DNA from: Rhizobium sp. S152
Lineage (GTDB): Bacteria; Pseudomonadota; Alphaproteobacteria; Rhizobiales; Rhizobiaceae
Reading direction: 5' to 3'
Assembly: GCF_030380735.1 (NCBI RefSeq)
Contig: NZ_JAUDRZ010000025.1
Location: 1-64,000 of the forward strand
DNA: 64,000 bases
The position numbers were made by a program, and so were the translations under genes. The notes beneath the pieces were generated by a model. The model was not told the origin of the DNA. It saw only the letters and a program-made list of their open reading frames with translations, and did not search any database. Below, in pieces: positions 53,133-62,930 of this stretch (within the stretch, counting starts at the first letter, position 1; each line of letters opens with the position of its first letter).

Positions 53133-54068
53133 TCAGTGGAGTTGGCGACCTCTCCATTGCGCGGGGGTGGAACCAACCTCTTTTGAAAACACTTTGGTAA
53201 AGTGGCTCTGGTCAACAAATCCACACGCTTTCGCAATTTCTTTGATCGAAAGCAGGTGCTCTGAGAGGAGGTCCTTCGCGACAACCACACGCGCCTGTAT
53301 CAGCCACTGGTGTGGGGTCAGGCCAGTCACATTCTTGAAGCCCTGAGCAAAGTGACTGGCGGAGAGGCCGGTGATACTAGCTATCTCGGCAACGGTCAGT
53401 TCCCTCGACAGATTTTCTCGCATGAAGCCCTTGGCGGCAATTTCCCTATCAACCGGCAGTATTGCATTGTTTCTTGGCGTCGCGACCTCAAGGCAATCCT
53501 GCAAGAGGTGCGTGCAGACAGCCACCGAGAGATGGCGTAGAATAGGATCGACAGTTGAGGGGTCACGGTCGAAAAGCGACAAGATCACAACAGCCAGATT
53601 ACTAATAACCTGATCGGGCTCGGCTCGACGGCAACGCAGCGTCCGTTTGCCTTGATCTGGGAAACTCACCTCAGCGACCTCAGCTATCAGCGCTTTAGGC
53701 AAGTAGATAGCAAGAGAGGATAGATCTCTGTGAAGGACCACCGAAGCGCCCGCACTGAGATCAACCACACAAACAGACCCCTTCCCGCACCACCGTGGCG
53801 CCGCCAAGCTTCCATCCGCCTGGACATCAGAGTGTACGGTGTCTTCAAGATAAATCATCAACAGATAAGCATCGCAACTCGGCAAGGCCACCCTCGCCTC
53901 GATATCCGTTGACACAGATCGGGCAATCCTCGTAACCGAAATCGACGATGATTTAAGCGGGATCGTCTTCAGAAAGCGTGCTTCCGCCGTTCCAAAGTAT
54001 GGGCCAAGCGATTTTGTTTCAGGACAGTCGAGATTCAATCTCTTCTCCAAGGCCCCGCTGGATTTCAC
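53133..54068 (-). CDS. AraC-family transcriptional regulator
   Basis: 311 residues, the same architecture as its neighbour. The DNA-binding half shows VAEIASITGLSASHFAQGFK and IKEIAKACGFVDQSHFTKVF, ending in VGSTPAQWRG. The sensor half (LMIYLEDTVHSDV and SLAIYLPKALIAE) corresponds to the truncated protein at 54208. The start is a GTG with a poor ribosome binding site, so the N-terminus is uncertain. Confidence 0.85.
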   Translation of the reverse strand: MKSSGALEKRLNLDCPETKSLGPYFGTAEARFLKTIPLKSSSISVTRIARSVSTDIEARVALPSCDAYLLMIYLEDTVHSDVQADGSLAAPRWCGKGSVCVVDLSAGASVVLHRDLSSLAIYLPKALIAEVAEVSFPDQGKRTLRCRRAEPDQVISNLAVVILSLFDRDPSTVDPILRHLSVAVCTHLLQDCLEVATPRNNAILPVDREIAAKGFMRENLSRELTVAEIASITGLSASHFAQGFKNVTGLTPHQWLIQARVVVAKDLLSEHLLSIKEIAKACGFVDQSHFTKVFSKEVGSTPAQWRGRQLH

Positions 54069-54207
54069 AACCCGACAGCAGCCGGGCTAAAACACCATAC
54101 ATCTTTGATGTGAGGTTATGCAATGACGAGCCTACAAGTCTTACAATTGTGTTTAGAGCGCGGCTAAGCATTCCGTGTCTCGCAAAAAGACACTGGAAAA
54201 CATTAAT

Positions 54208-54804
54208 TTAGAAGTTTTTGTGGAAGGGCATGTTCCCAAGCGGCATAGCACTCATCTGATTGCGCTCGAAACTCGTGGCGGAGCGCTCGCCTACATATCG
54301 CTCGATGATCAGGTGTGCTCCCGCGAGCACCACGTTATCAATGAAGGAAGGTGCCGAAGCCTGCTCCTGGCGAAGTATAGGTGTGAGGGTTTCCACCAGC
54401 GCACGAATTTCGAGGTTTGAGCGGCCACCTGAGTTCCTGATGTGCAAAGCCGAAGTATCGCCGTGAAATCTAAGCAGCATGGCAATGTAGCTAACCGGCA
54501 AGAAGAAGTGCAAACATCCTCTCGTGCCGAAAGAAAAAGATAGCCCACTATCCATTCGCAGATCGGAAAGGAAGACACGGTCGGAAATGTCACTGGACGT
54601 GGTTCCAACCTCGGCAATTTCGATTGTGCAGAGGAAGGCCTCTTCCCGCTCAGCAGGAATGATGAAGTCACTCTCGCCACCAGGATGGTAAAGAATGGCG
54701 ACCTGATCGGAACAACAGCAGATCGCGCGTACCGTGGCGTCCCGGAGTGAGCTTTCTTCTGTCACTCTCTTCGCGAACGCGAGTGCACGGGTGTTCCCGG
54801 TCAT
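54208..54804 (-). CDS. AraC-like sensor half without DNA-binding domain
   Basis: 198 residues from ATG 54804. It matches in pattern the N-terminal halves of the two AraC genes downstream (for example GCLHFFLPVSYIA versus SLAIYLPKALIAE, and VVLAGAHLIIERYVG versus VAVCTHLLQDCLE) but stops before the helix-turn-helix region; the tail SFERNQMSAMPLGNMPFHKNF (about 21 residues) is unrelated. I find no HTH remnant between 54069 and 54207. It is either a decayed regulator or a free effector-binding protein. Confidence 0.65.
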   Translation of the reverse strand: MTGNTRALAFAKRVTEESSLRDATVRAICCCSDQVAILYHPGGESDFIIPAEREEAFLCTIEIAEVGTTSSDISDRVFLSDLRMDSGLSFSFGTRGCLHFFLPVSYIAMLLRFHGDTSALHIRNSGGRSNLEIRALVETLTPILRQEQASAPSFIDNVVLAGAHLIIERYVGERSATSFERNQMSAMPLGNMPFHKNF

Positions 54805-54835
54805 CTAGGATCTCCAAATCAGCGATCAGAGAAGA

Positions 54836-54862
54836 GTACGACAATTTGTGAGATGGTCGTAC
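54836..54862. promoter_or_regulatory. Dyad between AraC-like and FixJ-type genes
   Basis: Arms GTACGAC and GTCGTAC separated by 13 nt, 31-58 nt upstream of the AraC-like start at 54804. It could be an operator for that gene. Confidence 0.35.
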
Positions 54863-54921
54863 CCATCCTGAAGTAGGGGGTGCCCCCGACCGAAGACTTG
54901 AGCGGTACAACTATCTGGAAG

Positions 54922-55569
54922 CTAGCGATCTTTTATTGGCAACTCAAGCTCTTGTGCGAGTCTGACAAGATCCGGCAAGCTCTCCGCATCCATCTTCTTC
55001 ATAACCTGCCCACGATGTGCCTTTACCGTCGGCTCGCTAATACCGAGAATATTCGCGGTCTCTTTGTTTCCGTAGCCCGCGGTCACAAGCGCCATGACGT
55101 CCTTTTCTCTTGCGGTCAGGCCATCGAAGCGGGTTTTTGCCGATGCAAGCGCTCGATCAACAAGTGAGCGCTCGTCATATTTCTCGAAAGCAACGTGAAT
55201 TGCATCGATCAGCTCCTGCGGCCGTAACGGCTTGGTCAAGAACTCCGTTGCACCAGCTTTTATAGCTCTTACCGCCATGGGGATGTCCCCATGACCGCTG
55301 ATGAAAATGATCGGAAGTTTGGCATCCAATCTCATGAGGTGATTTTGCAGCGCGATGCCACTTTGTCCGGTCAAACGAACGTCAAGAACCAAGCAGGCTC
55401 GGGCCGAAATTGGAACTCGCGCCAGAAACTCTTCCGAGGATGGAAATGTCATCACCTGAAATCCAACGGATTGCAGGAGTGCCTCCAGCGCAACTCTGAC
55501 GTCTACATCGTCGTCAACGATGTAGACAAGATTATCACGGGGTTCTGGAAGCAACATCTCAGCGTTCAT
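54922..55569 (-). CDS. FixJ-type response regulator with LuxR HTH
   Basis: 215 residues: receiver (acidic DDD at 19-21, D63 in LVLDVRLTG, SGHGDIPMAVRAIKAGA and TKPLRPQEL) and LuxR-type HTH (LTAREKDVMALVTAGYGNKE region and EPTVKAHRGQVMKKM). Last gene of a three-gene leftward operon; its ATG overlaps the stop of the upstream kinase gene by 11 nt, so it is the cognate output regulator. Confidence 0.92.
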   Translation of the reverse strand: MNAEMLLPEPRDNLVYIVDDDVDVRVALEALLQSVGFQVMTFPSSEEFLARVPISARACLVLDVRLTGQSGIALQNHLMRLDAKLPIIFISGHGDIPMAVRAIKAGATEFLTKPLRPQELIDAIHVAFEKYDERSLVDRALASAKTRFDGLTAREKDVMALVTAGYGNKETANILGISEPTVKAHRGQVMKKMDAESLPDLVRLAQELELPIKDR

Positions 55570-57058
55570 CTGCTGCAGGCACCACTATCTTGAATACTGC
55601 GCCGGGTAATCCTCTTGTCGTTTCCGCCCATATTCGTCCTCCGTGAGCTTCCACAATCGAACGGCATATCGACAGTCCGATGCCCATACCTTCGCGCTTC
55701 GTCGTGAAGCGCGTCTCAAATAACTTTTCCGCATCGTCTAGGCCGATGCCTGGACCCGTATCGGAGACAGTCAGTATGATTTCTGCGTCTGACGATCGCT
55801 GAGACTCAATGGTAATCACGCGTTCGCTAATGTTTGCGCCAGCCATAGCCTCCAAAGCGTTCATAACCAAATTGAGTAAGACTTGCTGGAGCTGAACCGG
55901 GTCTCCCACAAATGTTGGAAGTTTGGAACCGAGAATAGTGCGGACTTCGGCCTGGCGACCTCGGATCTCATCCCGCAGGAGGCTAAGAACCTTTGTAATC
56001 ACTTCGTTGATTTCGATCGCGGCGGATTGCGTTGGGGCGCTTGTTGCGAGGCTGCGTATACTTTTGACAACGTCTCCCACTCGGTGGCTGTTCTGCGCCA
56101 TTCGGTCCGCCGCAGCCTTGGCTTGGTCGAGATACCGTAAGCAGGTCTCGGCATTCGAGACAATCGCGGTAAGCGGCTGATTTATCTCATGCGCAATGGA
56201 GGCGGCCAGTTCCCCCAATCTCGTTAGCCTTGCAACCAATGCCATGTCAGCTTGCGCCCTGCGCATTGCTTCATCCATCTGTTTCCGATGCCCTATGTCA
56301 CGGAACACCAACACGGCGCCCACAACGTCACCCTCATCATCTATGATCGGCGCCCCGCTATCATCGATGTGAATGTCAGAGTCGTCCTTCGCGATCAGCA
56401 CGGTATGGTTCGCCAATCCGACAATCGTCCCTAGCCTCAACACCTTTGCGACGGGGTCTTCCACCGTCTCGCGCGTATCTTCGTTAACGATCCGAAAAAT
56501 GTCCGTGACGGGAAGGCCAAGTGCGTCCTTGGCTGACCACTTTGTCAGCGCCTCAGCCACGGGATTAATAAATGTGATCCGTCCGGTGGCGTCTGTGGCA
56601 ATGACAGCATCCCCGATGCTCGCGAGCGTCGTAGCGTATCGCCGCTCACTCTCGTGCAAACGCCTTTCCGAGGCGTGCTTGTAGAGGGCGATCTCGATAG
56701 CTGCTTTGAGTTGTGTTTCTTCGAAGGGCTTCACGAGATAGCCAAAGGGATCTGACGCACCAGCCCGTTCAATGGTTTCGTCATCAGCATACGCAGTTAA
56801 GAATACCACTGGCATTGTTCGTTCACGGCGTATCAACTCGGCCGCCTCTATGCCGTCCATTCCGCCTTCGAGTCTAATGTCCATTAAGACAACATCGGGC
56901 CGACGCTCAGATGCCACGGCGACTGCTTCCTCTCCGGTCACAGCCGATCCCACGACCTCGTAACCTGCTCTATGCAGAAGATTTTGGATATCGCGGGAGA
57001 CAATCCTATCGTCTTCTACCACCAATACTTTTGAACGCTTCATACTTGCCTCACTCAT
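55559..57058 (-). CDS. Receiver-PAS-histidine kinase, cytoplasmic
   Basis: 499 residues. N-terminal receiver domain (D60 in VVLMDIRLEGG, LVKPFEETQL), a PAS domain (about 138-260, SIGDAVIATDATGRITFINP region), H290 in ASIAHEINQPLTAI, and an ATPase domain (NLVMNALEAM, VSDTGPGIG, GIGLSICRSIVEAHG). No membrane segment. The ATG at 57058 overlaps the stop of the giant kinase gene (8-nt overlap), and its own stop overlaps the FixJ gene, giving full translational coupling. Its receiver can take phosphate from the upstream HisKA_2-type kinase while its own kinase part feeds the FixJ regulator. Confidence 0.9.
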   Translation of the reverse strand: MSEASMKRSKVLVVEDDRIVSRDIQNLLHRAGYEVVGSAVTGEEAVAVASERRPDVVLMDIRLEGGMDGIEAAELIRRERTMPVVFLTAYADDETIERAGASDPFGYLVKPFEETQLKAAIEIALYKHASERRLHESERRYATTLASIGDAVIATDATGRITFINPVAEALTKWSAKDALGLPVTDIFRIVNEDTRETVEDPVAKVLRLGTIVGLANHTVLIAKDDSDIHIDDSGAPIIDDEGDVVGAVLVFRDIGHRKQMDEAMRRAQADMALVARLTRLGELAASIAHEINQPLTAIVSNAETCLRYLDQAKAAADRMAQNSHRVGDVVKSIRSLATSAPTQSAAIEINEVITKVLSLLRDEIRGRQAEVRTILGSKLPTFVGDPVQLQQVLLNLVMNALEAMAGANISERVITIESQRSSDAEIILTVSDTGPGIGLDDAEKLFETRFTTKREGMGIGLSICRSIVEAHGGRIWAETTRGLPGAVFKIVVPAADER

Positions 57059-60000
57059 ACGCGACTGCAAAAGTGATCTCTGCAGTCGTTCCGCCATTGC
57101 ATCTAAAACTCAATTTGCCCCTGAGTTGATCCACCAGATCGTGGACTAGCTGCAAACCAAGGGTCTCGCGCGAAACCGGACCCGGACCTAGTCCAACACC
57201 ATCATCGCGAACGATCAAAGTAAACTCGCTTGACGAGTTGCGCGACATGGAAATCAGAACGCTTCCGGGTTCCCCATCCGGAAATGCGTGCTTCAGTGCG
57301 TTCGACACCAACTCATTGACTATGAGTCCACAAGATATTGCCCGGTCGAGGTCAAGCTCGACGTCTTCATCCACCTCCACGCTCAAACTTACTGATCGCG
57401 CCTGCATCCCGTAAGCACGGCTGAGGAAGGAGCAAAGCGTCTTAAGGTGTCCTCCCATGGATATACGAGCAAAGTTTCCGGCTCTGTATAGGTTTTCGTG
57501 AACGAGAGCCATCGACCGTACCCTATTCCGGCTTTCCTGAAACAACTCAGCGGTTTTGGGATCCTCGATATGCGACGCTTGAAGGCTCAATAGACTGCTG
57601 ATGAGTTGAAGGTTGTTTTTTACCCGATGGTGGACCTCCCGAAGCAGCGACTCCTTTTCGTCGAGTGAAGCATTTTCAAGCGCTATCGCCGTTTGCCCGG
57701 CGATCAGCTTGATGACCGACGTTCGCGCAGGAGGAAATGCCCCCGCGTACAGGTCATTCTCTAAGTATAATATGCCGACAGACCGCCCTCTCGCCACGAG
57801 GGGCACGTATAACGCAGAGCCCTTCGCACTACGATGAGACGATTCTACCGGGGACGTTTCGAACGCAACAAGCTCTTGAGAATTAAACGCCTGCCAAGCA
57901 GGCTCTAGCGGTATTTCTTGTGCCACCCTTAGGTCAGAGGAGACAGCGAAGCCATTCCCATCATCATATACATTCACCTCGGCCTCAAGCCTGAGCCCGC
58001 CACCTTTTGGCGTGAGCAGTCTCGCATGCCTGGCTCCTGCGTTTTCCATTGCGATGGAGAGGAGGGATGTGAACATCCTCGATTGCACCGCCTCCCCAGA
58101 GACAGTCGCAGTTGAACGCTCCACTGAAACGAGGTCAAGACCACCAGCTCGAGCGTCGGCAAAAGCTTGGATCTCATGGAGTTCTCGCGCCGTTTCGTTG
58201 GGGAATGCTAGGTCGAGGGCCCTCAACTTTGCGTTCGCCCCCCAAGCGCGGTAGGCAGCATAGCTTTTCTCGCGATAGGCAAGAGCTGCTGAGGACAAAT
58301 CCAACTCTTCGGCAACTTCAGCCGCAAGTTCACATCCCAAGGCCTCCATATGCGAAAATGCCTGAACCCTTGCAGCGGCGATCGCTCGATCAAGAAGTTG
58401 CAGGGCCTCGATAGGCCGGTCCTCTAGCCTCGCCACTTGGGCTTTCACGATCGCACAGTGGGCCGTAAACGTCTTCGGTGAACTGTCAGCGAGCGCTTCC
58501 AAGAAAGCCAAATGTTTTGCGATTTTCGACAGCGCGTCATATAGCGAGACGCTTTGGGCAGCGGCTTTCGACAGGGCAACAGAGTAGTAGAAGGAATACT
58601 CGACGTACTCGAGGTGTCCTGCAGAGGTCCACAGGAGCCGTTGTGCCTTGTCAGCAAACCCCAGTCCTTCATCAAATCTCCGGGCGAAAACGCTCGCCTG
58701 AAGCCTCCTCACCCAGTGCCAACACTCAGCGATCTGCATTCCAGGCGTTGTAGTCAATCGCCGTTCAAATTCTTCTACTTCGAACGCACCATCATTGAAC
58801 TGGCCCAGCTCGAAAGTGGCGCCACGCAAACTGCGAACTGTCATCAACTGGCTCGTGACGATATCCGCAATCAAACCAAATCCAATGAGTTTGGCATATT
58901 CCAGCCCCTCAGCGCTTCGCTTCTCGACCGCGCCGAGGCCATCGCCAGCAAACAGAAGGTTGCTTACGGTGGTGCAGGTACAAAAGCCCGCGTACGTTAA
59001 GTCACCACTATCCTGCGCAATCGATAAGGCTTGCCGATGCAGATCGCGCGTTGATCGTATAGGTCGCGAGTACGGTCGAACGTGATACGCCACGGTCATC
59101 GCTACGCGCCCTTTGAAACGGGAGTATCGCGGGTCAGCAACCAGGGTCAATGCTAGTTCCCCAAATTCACCACCGGCGGGGAAGTTGTCGAACATGGGTC
59201 CGAGCACCATACCCAAATAGGCATAACCAAGCGCGGATGATGCTGTATTGCCCGAAATTTGGCTGATGTTAGCCATCCTGCACAGGATCAGACAAACGAG
59301 CCGATCACTCGTGAAGAACGCGGGAGGAAGGGCTGCGGAAAGCACGTCAAGAAGTATGGCATCGTCGTTCTGACATGCATGCAGACCTGCCCTCGCGCTA
59401 ACCTTACCCTGGAGGATTTCATCGGCTACCGGCCCGAACTCGTCCTGAACGTCATCCCAACTCGGGTTGGCGCTCCACCGGTAGCCCTCTTCTGCTAGGA
59501 AGTCGAGACACAGGCGTATGGCACCGTCGAAACGGCCCAAAGCCGTAAATAGCGTGATTTCGGTCCACGCAATCCGGCCACGCTTACTTTTGCCGACCGT
59601 TCGGCTCCTCAGATCCCGTAACAGTCCCTCGGCCACTTCCGGGTTTCCTGATATCAAGGTGCAATTCGCGATGCTGATTTCGAACTCGAATTGCAAATCC
59701 TCATCACGGTTTGGCTGTTCATTTACGAGCCTTAGCCCGGTCTCGTAGTAGCGAACCGCGGCGTCAAACGCTGAAGCTTGCTCGGCCTTCATTCCAGCTG
59801 TTAAACTTAGCTTGGCAACGGCGAGTGCTTCTTTGCCTGGCTCGATCAAGTCTATCGCGTAGCTGTATTGCTGGACGACTTCGAAAACCGTATCGCTAGA
59901 CCCTTGGGGCGCAACGGCTCTCATTTTTCTTGCCAAAGCAAGATGCATCTCGCGGCGCACATCCATCGGCGTTAATTCGTACGCCGCTTCCTGTATTCTA

Positions 60001-61976
60001 TCATGGAAGAATGCAACTGTGTTTCCGTCATTGGTTATCAGGCCTGCCGCCGATGCCTCCTCCAGCGCGTCCTTAGCAGTTTCTTGGTCCAACGCGGCCA
60101 GTAAGAGGCTGTTGCTTACGCGATTTCCGAAGAGCGCCATGGCAATGATAGCAGCCCTGGATTCACTGCTCAGCTGGTCAATTTTCCACCTCAGCAAGTC
60201 CGAAATGTTCTCAGTTAGAAGGGTTCCGGCTCTGTCCCGGTTGAATGACCACCGCCTTGTAACCTCGCTGAAAGATAGGGCACCCGCATCGGCCAGAGAG
60301 CTAAGCAGTTGGGTTGAGAATAGAGGATTTCCCTCTGCCTTTGCGTGAACCTCGTTCGCCAAGTCGGACATCTCATGGCGCGGCGATCCCAGGCTGTCCG
60401 CGACCAATGCTACCAATTCGTCTTTGCTCAGCGGAGACAGCACCATCTGGTCGATGTTTAGGGTCAATTTCCCAGCTTTGGCGAGCCAAGCGCCGAGCCG
60501 ATGACCAAGGCCTACCTCGTTGTTTCTAAAAGCTCCGATTATTAGGAGGTTCGGTATTGAACTATCGATGACGGTCCGATCCAGGAAGTCCAGGGTTGCT
60601 TGATCGATCCATTGGATATCATCGAAGAACAGAATGAGTGGTCGAGCCGAAGTGGCGAAAACTCGTATGAAACGGGAAAGAACAGCGTGAAAGCGAACTT
60701 GTGCTTCTGCCGGAGGCACGAAAGGCAGATCCTCCTGCTTACCCACGAGCCGTTCAAGATCTGGGATCAATGACGTGATAGCCCTTCCATTGGTCCCCAA
60801 GGCCTCTTTTATTGCCGCAACAAGCGATTGGTTTACTGGACGCCGTATCTCGTCTCGGACTACATCGCCAAGTGCCGAAATCAGCGTTGTATAGGGCGTT
60901 GTGAAGTCCAGCTGATCAAATTTCCCTTGCGCAAACAAACTCCTTTCTGGTTCGAGGCCCATGCGAAAGCTGCGTAAAAGTGCTGACTTGCCGATCCCAG
61001 CCGGACCCGCAACCAGGACAAGCTTCGATGCTCCAAGTCCGCGGGCGTCCTCGAGTGCGTTGTTGAGAACTTCAAGCGCGTGCTCCCGTCCATAAAGACG
61101 GGAAGGGATCAACAGGCTTCCGCGTGCGTCTGCTCGCCCAAGTTCAAAGCCAACTCGTTCGCCAAGCGCAAGGCCATTGAGGGCCGCGACAAGATCGGCC
61201 TCCAGTCCTGCGGCCGTTTGGTATCGGTCCTCCGGCGGCTTAGAGATCAGCTTCAAAAGAATCGATGCGATGATGCTTGGTATACTTGCTACCCATCGAC
61301 CCGGCGGAAGCGGCGGTCGCGCTAGATGGCTATGTATCCATTCCCCGGTCGTCCGCGCTGCAAATGGAAGATGTCCTGTCAGAAGCTCGTAAAGAGTTAT
61401 ACCAAGGGAATACAGGTCGCTTCTTTCATCCGCCACAGCCTCCAACCTACCTGTTTGCTCAGGCGAGACGTACGGGAGGGAAAATCTGGTGGGCTGTTCA
61501 CTCCGATAGCGGAAACGAGCTTGTGTCGAAAATGACCTGCCAAAACCGACGAAGAAGCAGGTGTCCAAACCACTCAACAGCAGGTTCTCTGGTCGAACGT
61601 CTCCGTGGATCAGCCCGTTTTGATGGATCTTCACCAGGCTTCGTGTAATCGCAATAGCCAGTCGCAAATAGTCCGTGACCGGACCGCCATGGCGCCAAAG
61701 TTGTCGAATGGGGCGACCGCCTGGATCCTGAAAAATTACAGAGGCTCGACCATCGATCATTGCGGCAGTGAGGGGCACCGCAGCAAACGAAGTATCAAGA
61801 TGAGAAGCAGATCGAATTTCCGCGTCTAGCAGACGAGTTTGCGCTGAACTCTCGCCCGCCCGCGCTACGAGTATCAATGAGGGGGGCGCTCCGGTCTTAG
61901 TCACCCGAAAAAGCTCCGCATCGCCCTCCGATCTGAGCGAGGTCCAGGTACCCAAGTCACGCGACGCAACTTCCAT
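57051..61976 (-). CDS. Giant signalling protein: kinase-like domain, AAA/ATPase, TPR-like region, GAF, histidine kinase
   Basis: 1641 residues, start ATG 61976 with GGAGAGG upstream (an in-frame start at 62069 lacks support). Order: Ser/Thr-kinase-like domain (about 1-270; HGDVRPEN at 124-131, YVSPEQTGR near 170, SDLYSLGITLYELLTG), ATPase domain (Walker A AGPAGIGKSALL near 323, FFDDIQWIDQATLDFL), a helical repeat region, a GAF domain (about 1280-1440) and a HisKA_2-type kinase with EVHHRVKNNLQLISS (His at 1449/1450), NELVSNALKHAF and DDGVGLG. The family is known as the trifunctional kinase/ATPase/histidine kinase group. In the kinase-like domain the DFG position reads VGFG (143-146), and I see no typical VAIK lysine, so this part is probably a pseudokinase. 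First gene of the phosphorelay operon. Confidence 0.9.
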   Translation of the reverse strand: MEVASRDLGTWTSLRSEGDAELFRVTKTGAPPSLILVARAGESSAQTRLLDAEIRSASHLDTSFAAVPLTAAMIDGRASVIFQDPGGRPIRQLWRHGGPVTDYLRLAIAITRSLVKIHQNGLIHGDVRPENLLLSGLDTCFFVGFGRSFSTQARFRYRSEQPTRFSLPYVSPEQTGRLEAVADERSDLYSLGITLYELLTGHLPFAARTTGEWIHSHLARPPLPPGRWVASIPSIIASILLKLISKPPEDRYQTAAGLEADLVAALNGLALGERVGFELGRADARGSLLIPSRLYGREHALEVLNNALEDARGLGASKLVLVAGPAGIGKSALLRSFRMGLEPERSLFAQGKFDQLDFTTPYTTLISALGDVVRDEIRRPVNQSLVAAIKEALGTNGRAITSLIPDLERLVGKQEDLPFVPPAEAQVRFHAVLSRFIRVFATSARPLILFFDDIQWIDQATLDFLDRTVIDSSIPNLLIIGAFRNNEVGLGHRLGAWLAKAGKLTLNIDQMVLSPLSKDELVALVADSLGSPRHEMSDLANEVHAKAEGNPLFSTQLLSSLADAGALSFSEVTRRWSFNRDRAGTLLTENISDLLRWKIDQLSSESRAAIIAMALFGNRVSNSLLLAALDQETAKDALEEASAAGLITNDGNTVAFFHDRIQEAAYELTPMDVRREMHLALARKMRAVAPQGSSDTVFEVVQQYSYAIDLIEPGKEALAVAKLSLTAGMKAEQASAFDAAVRYYETGLRLVNEQPNRDEDLQFEFEISIANCTLISGNPEVAEGLLRDLRSRTVGKSKRGRIAWTEITLFTALGRFDGAIRLCLDFLAEEGYRWSANPSWDDVQDEFGPVADEILQGKVSARAGLHACQNDDAILLDVLSAALPPAFFTSDRLVCLILCRMANISQISGNTASSALGYAYLGMVLGPMFDNFPAGGEFGELALTLVADPRYSRFKGRVAMTVAYHVRPYSRPIRSTRDLHRQALSIAQDSGDLTYAGFCTCTTVSNLLFAGDGLGAVEKRSAEGLEYAKLIGFGLIADIVTSQLMTVRSLRGATFELGQFNDGAFEVEEFERRLTTTPGMQIAECWHWVRRLQASVFARRFDEGLGFADKAQRLLWTSAGHLEYVEYSFYYSVALSKAAAQSVSLYDALSKIAKHLAFLEALADSSPKTFTAHCAIVKAQVARLEDRPIEALQLLDRAIAAARVQAFSHMEALGCELAAEVAEELDLSSAALAYREKSYAAYRAWGANAKLRALDLAFPNETARELHEIQAFADARAGGLDLVSVERSTATVSGEAVQSRMFTSLLSIAMENAGARHARLLTPKGGGLRLEAEVNVYDDGNGFAVSSDLRVAQEIPLEPAWQAFNSQELVAFETSPVESSHRSAKGSALYVPLVARGRSVGILYLENDLYAGAFPPARTSVIKLIAGQTAIALENASLDEKESLLREVHHRVKNNLQLISSLLSLQASHIEDPKTAELFQESRNRVRSMALVHENLYRAGNFARISMGGHLKTLCSFLSRAYGMQARSVSLSVEVDEDVELDLDRAISCGLIVNELVSNALKHAFPDGEPGSVLISMSRNSSSEFTLIVRDDGVGLGPGPVSRETLGLQLVHDLVDQLRGKLSFRCNGGTTAEITFAVAYE

Positions 61977-62111
61977 GAAGAACTGCCTCTCCACTAACGC
62001 GGAAAAGTGCCCAGACGCATTGCCTGAGCACCTTTGGCGCATTGGAATGGTTGCTTGCGTCCCTGTCAATCCTGGGCGCTGTGAACACGCCTGCCGCGGA
62101 GGGGTTGCACC

Positions 62112-62816
62112 CTAGACAGCGGACACGGCTGTGACAGCGTCGAGGATGACGTCAGTTACGGCTTCCGGCATGGAAAGCAGCGACAGGTGGCCTGCCTTGA
62201 GTTCGGTTGTCTTCGCGCCCATTGCCGCTGCCAGTTCCCGTTCCAGCTCAACACTGACCACGCGGTCCTCCGTAGACACGACATACCAGGTCAGACGCGA
62301 GAGCCATGCGGGCTCAGTCACCTTGTCACCAAATGTACTGGCAGCTAGTGGCGGCTGAAGTACGGCAAGCACCCGCGCTTCATCTTTGGGGAGATCTTGA
62401 CCGACGTCGTTCACCCAACCTTCTTCTGAAAGTGTCAGGTAGCCCGCGCCGTCGTTCTTGATCTGTGAAAGGCCGGGAGGTGCCGGATATCTGCCGACCT
62501 GGTCGCCGACCGTCTCACCAGCCTTTGGAGCGAACGCGGCGACATAGACAAGCGCCTTTACCTTGGGGTCGTTGCCAGCTTCGGTGATGACTGCACCTCC
62601 CCAGCTGTGACCGACAAGAACTATAGGGCCTTCGACAGAGTTGATGATACGGCGGGTTGCAGCGGCGTCATCCGCCAAGGAAGAAGTGGGATTCTGAACT
62701 GCGACGACAGGAACTCCCTCCTTCAGAAGCAGCGGGATCACTTTCTGCCAGCTTGAGCCATCAGCCCATGCCCCATGAACGAGAACGACAGTTGGCTTTG
62801 CGGAAGTAGAGGTCAT
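62112..62816 (-). CDS. Alpha/beta hydrolase (EstC / salicylate-esterase-like)
   Basis: 234 residues. Oxyanion and lid region LVHGAWADGSSW at 12-23, nucleophile S71 in VGHSWGGAV, acid in VSTEDRVVS and His in KAGHLSLLSMPE. The pattern belongs to the plant-methylesterase-like group. ATG 62816 with CAGGAGC upstream is preferred over a frame that starts at 62909. Substrate unknown. It lies 114 nt downstream of the broken xdhC gene, same strand. Confidence 0.87.
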   Translation of the reverse strand: MTSTSAKPTVVLVHGAWADGSSWQKVIPLLLKEGVPVVAVQNPTSSLADDAAATRRIINSVEGPIVLVGHSWGGAVITEAGNDPKVKALVYVAAFAPKAGETVGDQVGRYPAPPGLSQIKNDGAGYLTLSEEGWVNDVGQDLPKDEARVLAVLQPPLAASTFGDKVTEPAWLSRLTWYVVSTEDRVVSVELERELAAAMGAKTTELKAGHLSLLSMPEAVTDVILDAVTAVSAV

Positions 62817-62930
62817 TTGGTCTTTGCTCCTGACAGGTCTGAATATCGAGAAGATTAAAGTGGCAACGGACGGCTGGTCTTGATGGATCGGACTTTGTTT
62901 GGACCGCAATATTGCTGTGAAAATTTGCTG

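Noticed and set aside
54876..54887. GGGGG-TG-CCCCC hairpin
   Set aside because: A 2-nt loop is too small for a stable hairpin and there is no T-tract, so I did not call a terminator.
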